A stretch of DNA of 11,434 nt, from assembly GCA_900757905.1 (NCBI GenBank), contig CAAEPN010000182.1:1-11434 (forward strand), given 5' to 3'. The notes beneath the pieces were generated by a model. It searched no databases. It was not told the origin of the DNA and worked only from the letters and a program-made list of their open reading frames with translations. The stretch is from Clostridia bacterium (GTDB lineage: Bacteria > Bacillota > Clostridia > Oscillospirales > CAG-382). Position numbers and translations under genes: made by a program. This document shows, one piece after another, positions 6,079-11,434 of the stretch (positions are counted from its first letter, which is position 1; each line of letters begins with the position of its first letter).

Positions 6079-6927
6079 TTAATAGGGCTTAAACATGCCT
6101 TCCCGGTAATTCTCGTCCGACACGTCAATAATGCCCGAAGCCTTCTCATTCAGCTTATCGGCAATCGACTTCATAAAGCGAACCTTGACGGCAAGGTTGT
6201 CCGCATCGCCGAGCTTGACCGTAAAACGCTTTTTATAGGTAAAGGTCAAATCGAATTTATGCGAAACATCGAGGTCGTCCGCTTCCGCTATGCAATCCTC
6301 TTCTTTCAGAACGGAATATAACTGCTTTAAGATCTCGTCGCAGCCGCTGTCGGTCTCAACAAACCGTCCGGCCACGCACGAGGTGATTCCGCCGATAAGC
6401 GTCCGCTTCAGAAAGCCGTTTTCGACCTCAGCCGCGTCCGATGTCACCGAAAGCACGCGTAATCCCTCGGACAGCACATAGCTGCTGCCGCCAACCGAAA
6501 CATACATAGCCGGTTCGGCCTCCTTCACGTCGAGCACGACCGTGTCCGGAAGCGCATACCGGATGCGTACCGAATCAAATTCGGAAAGCGCGAAGCGTGC
6601 CGTCTGCTCTGCCGCTTTGCGGTTGAAGCCGAAAAGGTGCATTCCCTTTTTAAGACCTAACTCCTCTGCCATAGCTTCCGCCTGTTCGGCAGTATACTCG
6701 GTTTCCGATGTGCCCTTGACGCGAAAGCCTTGGATGACAAACAGCTTATCGAAAATCACATAGGCAAAAAGAGCCGCCACGGCAAGAATGACCAAAACGG
6801 AAACGGCGCGTGCGCTTCGCTTATTTCGTTTATGACGGCGTTTGGCCGCGTTTACCGATACGCCATGCGGCGCATTCGGCACGGTTGTTCCCGATCTTCT
6901 ATCCATGTGCATACCGCCTTGCCGCAT
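6079..6927 (-). CDS. ftsQ: FtsQ/DivIB, divisome POTRA-domain membrane protein
   Basis: FtsQ/DivIB is a single-pass membrane protein that joins FtsL and FtsB/DivIC and controls the septal synthase. The 282-residue protein has a strongly basic cytoplasmic N-terminus (RHKRNKRSAR), one membrane segment at about 42-64, then a POTRA domain at about 65-137 (VIQGFRVKGTSETEY, LPDTVVLDVKEAEPAMYV). The FtsQ/DivIB beta domain follows (YVLSEGLRVL, 150-159), ending near 270. Length and order fit the family. The ATG at 6927 overlaps the murG stop by one base (TAATG), which favours coupling. An internal ATG at 6906 has AAGGCGG seven bases upstream and is a fair alternative that changes only seven residues. 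A spacer with a weak hairpin and the ftsZ promoter follows. Sequence identity is low in this family, so the call rests on topology, motifs and position. Confidence 0.93.
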   Translation of the reverse strand: MRQGGMHMDRRSGTTVPNAPHGVSVNAAKRRHKRNKRSARAVSVLVILAVAALFAYVIFDKLFVIQGFRVKGTSETEYTAEQAEAMAEELGLKKGMHLFGFNRKAAEQTARFALSEFDSVRIRYALPDTVVLDVKEAEPAMYVSVGGSSYVLSEGLRVLSVTSDAAEVENGFLKRTLIGGITSCVAGRFVETDSGCDEILKQLYSVLKEEDCIAEADDLDVSHKFDLTFTYKKRFTVKLGDADNLAVKVRFMKSIADKLNEKASGIIDVSDENYREGMFKPY

Positions 6928-8078
6928 TACTTTTTCTGTCCGTTTGCCTCATCGGCAAGCGAACAGACAATTTCGTAGATCCGGTCGAGCGTACCGAGAA
7001 CGGCGAATTTGCGGATATTCTGTTCCGTCAAGGCACGATAAGCCGGATTTTCGGCAAAAGCACGAACCTTTTCGATGAGCAGCCCGCCGGTCAAGTCCTT
7101 TTCCTCGATCAGTACCGCCGCGTCGCCGTCGGCAAGCACCTTAGCGTTTTTATACTGGTGGTTATTGGTCACGTTGGGCGACGGGATGATGACCGCCGCT
7201 TTGCCTAAAGAAGCTATTTCGGAAAGCGTCATCGCGCCGGCGCGGCATACGACAATATCGGCGCTTGCAAGCAGCTCCGGCATATTATATATGTACTTTT
7301 TGACCGTGACATTGCCCTTTTTCAAGGTCTCGCTGTCGATGTCCTTAAAACCGGCTTTGCGGTACAGCTCCGCCTGTTCCTCATAGCCGCCGCGCCCGGT
7401 GGCGTGGAAATGATAGATGCCATCCGATTTTGACGTATAGCCAGTAATCAATTCATACACAGCCTCGTTGACGCGCTTTGCACCCAAGCTGCCGCCAGCC
7501 GAAAGCACCACGACGGCGTTTTGCGGAATGCCCAACAGTTTACGCATTTCCGTTTTATCGGCATTCAGCATTTTTTCGGAAACGGGATTTCCGACCAACT
7601 CCAGTTTATCCGGGCCGCAGTCGAAAAACTCGCGGGAACTTTCAAAGCTTATCATTACGCGATCCACATATTTGGACAGCATTTTTGAGGTAACGCCCGG
7701 CACGGCGTTTTGTTCGTGGATAAGGGTCGGAACGCCCATTTTGGCTGCCGCCTTTACGACCGGCCAACTGACGTAGCCGCCTGTGCCGATGACGACGTCC
7801 GGCTCAAATTCGCGGATGATCTTCTTGGCATGCGCCACCGAAGTGACCGCCTTAATAGCGGCATCGATGTTGTCGAGCGACAGCTTTCGCCGGAAGCCGC
7901 GCACCTTGACGGCATGAAAGCCGTAGCCGGCATTGGGCACAAGGCGCGATTCCATGCTGTCGGGCGTGCCGACGTATTCGATGACAGCACCCGGATCTTC
8001 GGATTTGATTTTATCGGCAATGGCAAGCGCCGGGTTGATATGACCGGCCGTTCCGCCGCCGCTGACAAGCACTCTCAT
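6927..8078 (-). CDS. murG: MurG, lipid II-forming GlcNAc transferase
   Basis: MurG adds GlcNAc from UDP-GlcNAc to lipid I, making lipid II on the inner face of the membrane. From ATG 8078 it has 383 residues, slightly above the usual ~360. Landmarks are the N-terminal glycine loop SGGGTAGHINPALA, GTGGYVSWPVVKAA in the acceptor-binding half, IHEQNAVPG, the second glycine loop SAGGSLGAKRVNEAV, and the donor-site stretch CRAGAMTLSEIASLGKAAVI followed by IPSPNVTNNHQYKNAK. The frame continues upstream to 8135, but that would add 19 residues before the canonical MRVLVSGGG start; a GAAAGG site lies about 12 bases upstream of ATG 8078. It follows ftsW across a 90-base spacer with a hairpin, and its stop overlaps the ftsQ start. 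murD and murB, its neighbours in Bacillus, are absent here. Confidence 0.97.
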   Translation of the reverse strand: MRVLVSGGGTAGHINPALAIADKIKSEDPGAVIEYVGTPDSMESRLVPNAGYGFHAVKVRGFRRKLSLDNIDAAIKAVTSVAHAKKIIREFEPDVVIGTGGYVSWPVVKAAAKMGVPTLIHEQNAVPGVTSKMLSKYVDRVMISFESSREFFDCGPDKLELVGNPVSEKMLNADKTEMRKLLGIPQNAVVVLSAGGSLGAKRVNEAVYELITGYTSKSDGIYHFHATGRGGYEEQAELYRKAGFKDIDSETLKKGNVTVKKYIYNMPELLASADIVVCRAGAMTLSEIASLGKAAVIIPSPNVTNNHQYKNAKVLADGDAAVLIEEKDLTGGLLIEKVRAFAENPAYRALTEQNIRKFAVLGTLDRIYEIVCSLADEANGQKK

Positions 8079-8124
8079 AGTTTTCAAGCCTTTCTGAAAT
8101 GGCGATCGATTTATAAAAAGTATA

Positions 8125-8158
8125 ACAGCCGACATGGCAAAAAACCGTCGAAGGCTGT
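8125..8158. other. Inverted repeat between ftsW and murG, possible attenuator
   Basis: ACAGCC (8125-8130) pairs with GGCTGT (8153-8158), and GAC (8131-8133) with GTC (8147-8149) past a 3-base bulge. Read on the minus strand, the stem starts 10 bases after the ftsW stop and is followed by TATACTTTTTATAAA. It may act as a weak terminator or attenuator before murG. The AT-rich bases after it could instead serve as a weak -10 region. Neither reading is certain. Confidence 0.35.
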
Positions 8159-8168
8159 CGTTTGCTCT

Positions 8169-9557
8169 CTAACTTTTTTCCACCGATGAAAAACGGGACA
8201 CCGATAGCACCACGCCCATTTCGGCAAGAAGGATCATTAACGACGTGCCTCCGTAGCTGAAGAAGGGCAGCGAAATACCGGTACTCGGCAAGGAATTGGT
8301 AACGACCGCAATGTTTAGCACCATCTGCAAGCCGACATGCATAATAATGCCGATGACAAGAAGCGAGCTGAACCGGTCGGGCGCGCGGAGTCCGATAAGG
8401 ATACCGCGGTAGATAAAGAATAAGAAAATGCAGATGACAAGCATAGCGCCGATAAAGCCCATTTCCTCGCACCAGATCGAGAAGATGTAGTCGTTCTGCG
8501 GTTCCGGTAAATATAAGTGTTTCTGACGGCTGTTTCCGAAGCCTACGCCCCAGAAGCCGCCCGAACCGATAGCGTATAACGACTGCGCCGGTTGCCAGCC
8601 GCCGTTTAAAAGGTAGGCAAACGGGTCTTTCCAAACCAAGATGCGGCTGGAGGAGTGTCCTTTGGTCATGGCAAGGCCAAAAAGACCGAGTGCGCCGACG
8701 CAAGCGCCGCCCACAAGATAGAACAAATTCGCGCCGCCCATAAACATCATGGCAAACGTGATACCGGCCATAATGATAAGTCCGGACATATGCGGCTGCA
8801 AATACATGAGTACGCCGACAATCACAAGCACGACCATATACGGCAAGATTCCGTAATAAAAGGCCGGCGTGGTATGCTTCATATCCTTTATGCGCATGAA
8901 AACGAGATCCATGCCAAGGATAATTGCGGCAAAAATTATGCCGATAATGCGGTTTTTAATAAGCACGACCATGCTCGCGCCGACCGCGGCAATGAGTAAA
9001 AACGGGATAAGCGTCGTAAAAAACGCCTTGTTTTCGCCGCGTTTGCGAATATCGGCCGCGTGTCGGTCTGCATAATCGGCAAAATATAAAACAAGCGCAA
9101 ATTTTACGATCTCCGACGGCTGCAAGGTAATCGGCCCAAAGGCATACCAACGCTTTGCGCCGCTTAGATTCTTACCGAACACAAGCACGCCGGCAAGAAG
9201 AATGATCGATACGACAAGCGTGGGAAGCGCAATCTTGCGAAGAAAATGATAATCGAATATCTTCGAGCGCGCCACAAACGCCATAACGCACAAGCCCGCT
9301 ATGGCAAACAGTATCTGGCGCTTGGCAAAATGGTAGCTGTCGCCTTTGAAATTTGCATTGGCATACGGGTAGCTTGCGCTGAATACCATGACTGTACCAA
9401 GGCACAAAAGCAAGATGACCGCCACCAAAAACGGTCTGTCCACGCCGCCCACAAGCTGCACGACAATGCGCCGTTTGGGAGAGGTACGGCGGTGTTTATT
9501 TGTTTGCATGACGCGTGTGGTATCGCGTTCGTTTCCGTTTGCACCGGCTCTATTCAA
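8169..9557 (-). CDS. ftsW: FtsW/SpoVE, SEDS-family peptidoglycan polymerase
   Basis: SEDS proteins polymerise lipid II into glycan strands with a partner class B PBP; the PBP gene lies two genes upstream. The ~462-residue polytopic protein has about ten membrane segments. Conserved stretches include MVFSASYPYA near the N-terminus, KRWYAFGPITLQPSEIVKFA, LQPHMSG, and the loop GVGFGNSRQKHLYLPEPQND, whose Asp matches the catalytic aspartate position of RodA/FtsW. Near the C-terminus is NSLPSTGISLPFFSYGGTSL. The start is uncertain. TTG at 9557 has AAAAGGGGAG at 9565-9574, seven bases upstream; TTG 9563 is too close to that site; ATG 9509 (446 residues) lacks a clear site. FtsW and the sporulation paralogue SpoVE cannot be told apart from sequence alone. 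mraY ends 33 bases upstream, and no murD lies between them. Confidence 0.94.
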   Translation of the reverse strand: MNRAGANGNERDTTRVMQTNKHRRTSPKRRIVVQLVGGVDRPFLVAVILLLCLGTVMVFSASYPYANANFKGDSYHFAKRQILFAIAGLCVMAFVARSKIFDYHFLRKIALPTLVVSIILLAGVLVFGKNLSGAKRWYAFGPITLQPSEIVKFALVLYFADYADRHAADIRKRGENKAFFTTLIPFLLIAAVGASMVVLIKNRIIGIIFAAIILGMDLVFMRIKDMKHTTPAFYYGILPYMVVLVIVGVLMYLQPHMSGLIIMAGITFAMMFMGGANLFYLVGGACVGALGLFGLAMTKGHSSSRILVWKDPFAYLLNGGWQPAQSLYAIGSGGFWGVGFGNSRQKHLYLPEPQNDYIFSIWCEEMGFIGAMLVICIFLFFIYRGILIGLRAPDRFSSLLVIGIIMHVGLQMVLNIAVVTNSLPSTGISLPFFSYGGTSLMILLAEMGVVLSVSRFSSVEKS

Positions 9558-9564
9558 TCCCAAA

Positions 9565-9574
9565 CTCCCCTTTT
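9565..9574 (-). promoter_or_regulatory. Ribosome binding site supporting a TTG start of ftsW
   Basis: The purine-rich AAAAGGGGAG is seven bases before TTG 9557 and only one base before TTG 9563. No comparable site precedes ATG 9509. This favours TTG 9557 as the ftsW start. Confidence 0.6.
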
Positions 9575-9590
9575 CGCGGTTAAATTCAAT

Positions 9591-10562
9591 TTACAGCGTC
9601 GGTAAAAAGCCGAAGCTGCCGACGGCGCAAAGTAACGCCGCCGTCACGGAAAACACCGTGACGATCTTGATCTCCGACCAACCGCACATTTCGAAATGGT
9701 GATGGATCGGCGACATTTTAAAGACGCGTTTTCCGGTCAGCTTAAAGCTTGTTACCTGTATTATGACCGAAAACGATTCGACGTAGTACACAAATCCCGT
9801 AAAAACAAGAAGAATCGGGCAATCGAGTATAAACGCCATGCTGCTGACCGCCGCTCCCAAAAAGAGCGAACCGGTATCGCCCATGAAAACCTTTGCCGGG
9901 TGAAAATTGTAGACTAAAAATCCAAGCATACCGCCGACCGTAAGCAGCGATACGGCAAGTCCCGGCACATTCTGCGTCTTGAAGCTGAGCGCGGCCATAA
10001 AGACCATAACGACGGCGGTCACGCTTGCCGCAAGGCCGTCGATTCCGTCGGTAAGATTGACGCTGTTGACCGTAAAGACAATGCCGATAATGGCAAGCAC
10101 AAGATAAACGGGAAGCGGCAGCTCCCACACATTTTCGCTAAACGGCAGACGCAGAACCGTATCGATAACGCCAAAGGTTTTTAAGGCAAACACATAGGCG
10201 GTCGCCGCTGCAAACTGCAAAACCATTTTCTGCGGCGGCGTTAGACCCTCATTTTGCTTTTTGAAAAATTTTACATAATCGTCCACAAAGCCGATAGCGG
10301 CATTGGCAAGCAGAAACGCAAGGTGAACAAGTAACAGCGGTTCTTTTTCCGTAAAGGAAAGGATGACGCCGATACCGAGAATCGGAACAAGGAAGAAGAG
10401 ACCTCCCATGGTCGGCGTGCCCTCTTTGGATTTATGCCAGCGCGGCCCGATATCCAAAATCTTTTGTCCCATTTTGACGCTCTTCAAGACCGGAATAAAA
10501 ACCGTTGCAAGTATCACCGTAAGGACAAGGCACACACCTGCGCCGCCGAAAAATCTTATCAT
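9591..10562 (-). CDS. mraY: MraY, phospho-MurNAc-pentapeptide translocase
   Basis: MraY transfers phospho-MurNAc-pentapeptide from UDP to undecaprenyl phosphate, making lipid I at the membrane. The 323 residues form a polytopic protein with about ten membrane segments and the family signatures in order: KEGTPTMGG near the N-terminus, the aspartate pair in GFVDDYVKFFKK, NSVNLTDGIDGLAA, the catalytic-region FMGDTGSLFLGA, and the histidine-rich loop FKMSPIHHHFEMCGWSEIKI. Length is normal (320-360). ATG 10562 lies 48 bases after the PBP stop, with a weak GGAG/GAAGAGAG upstream. In Bacillus, murE sits between spoVD and mraY, and murD between mraY and spoVE; in other bacteria murE and murF lie between the PBP and mraY. 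None is present here, so these ligases must be encoded elsewhere. Confidence 0.98.
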   Translation of the reverse strand: MIRFFGGAGVCLVLTVILATVFIPVLKSVKMGQKILDIGPRWHKSKEGTPTMGGLFFLVPILGIGVILSFTEKEPLLLVHLAFLLANAAIGFVDDYVKFFKKQNEGLTPPQKMVLQFAAATAYVFALKTFGVIDTVLRLPFSENVWELPLPVYLVLAIIGIVFTVNSVNLTDGIDGLAASVTAVVMVFMAALSFKTQNVPGLAVSLLTVGGMLGFLVYNFHPAKVFMGDTGSLFLGAAVSSMAFILDCPILLVFTGFVYYVESFSVIIQVTSFKLTGKRVFKMSPIHHHFEMCGWSEIKIVTVFSVTAALLCAVGSFGFLPTL

Positions 10563-10610
10563 TCTCTCTTCACACTCCGCTTAAACTTGTATCCTGTTTT
10601 TTCCGAAAGA

Positions 10611-11434
10611 TCAGTCGGACGAATCGAGGTGACGGAATTCGACCTCGACTACCGTACCGGGTTTTACGGCCGTACCGGCTGCCGGCGTCTGCTTATGCGC
10701 GACCGACCCGGTCACATCCTCTCGGTACGCGCCCTCCATGCGGACATTGAGTCCGGCATTCAAGAGCGTTTTATTGGCCTGAACCGGCGTATAGCCCGTT
10801 ACATCGGGAACTGTGACCGTTTCGGCCGGCGTTTCCTCACCGGTATAGAGAATCACAATGCCGCCGTTCGGGATCTTTCCGCCATAGCGCGGCAGCTGTT
10901 CGGTAACCGTTTCGCCCTTACCGATGACCTTGGTTTTGAAGCCGGAGCCGGCTGCCGACTCTTTGGCGCTTTCCACCGAAAGACCGCGGTAATCCGGTAC
11001 GGAAACGTCGATGAGCGCCGCCTCCTCTTCGGTTAAGGACGGCTCGATATTGAGATACGGAAGCACCTCGGTAAGCACCGACGAAACGACAGGCGCTGCG
11101 ATAAGGCCGCCGTAATAGTTGGCGCCGCTCGGCTCGTCGATACCGACAAGAATGGCGATCTGCGGATCGTCTGCCGGAGCAAACGCCACGCACGAGCCTA
11201 TGTAGTAATTTCCCTCTTTATCGCGTTTTTGGGACGTACCGGTCTTGGCCGCAATTTTATAGCCCTTTACATAGGCGTTTTTGTTGGAACCGATATTGAT
11301 ACCGTTCATGAGGTAAGTCATGATAGTCTTAGAGGTCTCTTCGGAATTGACCTTGCGCACAACGGTCGTGTCGAAGCTCTTGACGACATTGCCGTCGTCG
11401 TCCACAAGCGCTTTGACAACGTGCGGCTTTAAGA
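10611..11434 (-). CDS. spoVD/pbpB: Class B penicillin-binding protein with two PASTA domains (5' part missing)
   Basis: The frame is open from the stop at 10611 to the right edge, giving 273 visible C-terminal residues. The visible part starts inside the transpeptidase domain (LKPHVVKALVDDDG) and includes the KTGT active-site box (AAKTGTSQK, bases 11235-11246) plus SCVAFAPADDPQIAILVGID. The SxxK serine and the N-terminal domains lie outside the window. Two PASTA domains follow, about bases 10836-11006 (VSVPDYRGLS to VILYTG) and 10632-10820 (VTVPDVTGYT to VVEVEF), and the protein ends with a short acidic tail. Such proteins crosslink peptides in septal or spore wall as partners of FtsW/SpoVE. 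Position before mraY is that of spoVD or pbpB, which are paralogues and cannot be separated here. Any in-frame GTG such as 11405 is internal. Confidence 0.93.
   Translation of the reverse strand, partial: LKPHVVKALVDDDGNVVKSFDTTVVRKVNSEETSKTIMTYLMNGINIGSNKNAYVKGYKIAAKTGTSQKRDKEGNYYIGSCVAFAPADDPQIAILVGIDEPSGANYYGGLIAAPVVSSVLTEVLPYLNIEPSLTEEEAALIDVSVPDYRGLSVESAKESAAGSGFKTKVIGKGETVTEQLPRYGGKIPNGGIVILYTGEETPAETVTVPDVTGYTPVQANKTLLNAGLNVRMEGAYREDVTGSVAHKQTPAAGTAVKPGTVVEVEFRHLDSSD

Noticed and set aside
11403..11405. Start of the PBP gene at 11405
   Set aside because: The codon is GTG inside the transpeptidase domain, and the frame continues to the window edge with a sensible sequence. The gene is partial.
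1..11434. Mobile elements, CRISPR, tRNA/rRNA genes or a defence system
   Set aside because: The whole window is accounted for by one-strand core genes with short spacers. No transposase, repeat array, RNA gene or phage-like gene was seen.

Overview
The window carries one gene-dense, minus-strand stretch of a bacterial division and cell-wall (dcw) cluster. It suggests a Gram-positive Firmicute of the Clostridia type. The evidence is SepF plus the ylmE-sepF-ylmG-ylmH order known from Bacillus and Clostridia, a division penicillin-binding protein (PBP) with C-terminal PASTA domains, a DivIB-type FtsQ, and strong AGGAGG-type ribosome sites. Base composition looks moderate, with AT-rich intergenic spacers. 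The exact genus cannot be read from this sequence.

In the direction of transcription (high to low coordinates) the order is: the C-terminal part of a PASTA-containing class B PBP (cut by the right edge), mraY, ftsW/spoVE, murG, ftsQ/divIB, then a 164-base AT-rich spacer with a good promoter candidate, ftsZ, a 116-base spacer holding a long hairpin, miaA, a membrane-anchored HlyD-like protein of unknown role, ylmE (yggS), sepF, ylmG (yggT), and most of ylmH (cut by the left edge). All twelve genes lie on one strand. No spacer exceeds about 165 bases, and no plus-strand gene is credible.

The right half makes and uses lipid-linked peptidoglycan precursor. MraY makes lipid I, MurG makes lipid II, and FtsW with the PBP polymerises and crosslinks it at the septum, while FtsQ/DivIB links the synthase to the divisome. 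The left half builds the ring: FtsZ polymerises, SepF tethers it to the membrane, and YlmG, YlmH and YlmE are the usual partners of SepF in this block. MiaA (tRNA modification) and the HlyD-like protein sit between the two parts. They share an ATGA stop/start overlap, so they are probably translated together.

The cluster is reduced compared with Bacillus. murE and murF do not lie between the PBP and mraY, murD is absent between mraY and ftsW, no ftsA precedes ftsZ, and spoIIGA-sigE-sigG do not follow ftsZ. Most of the window is ordinary conserved core genome. The part that looks least described is the HlyD-like adaptor, which has no transporter beside it and lies inside the division operon.
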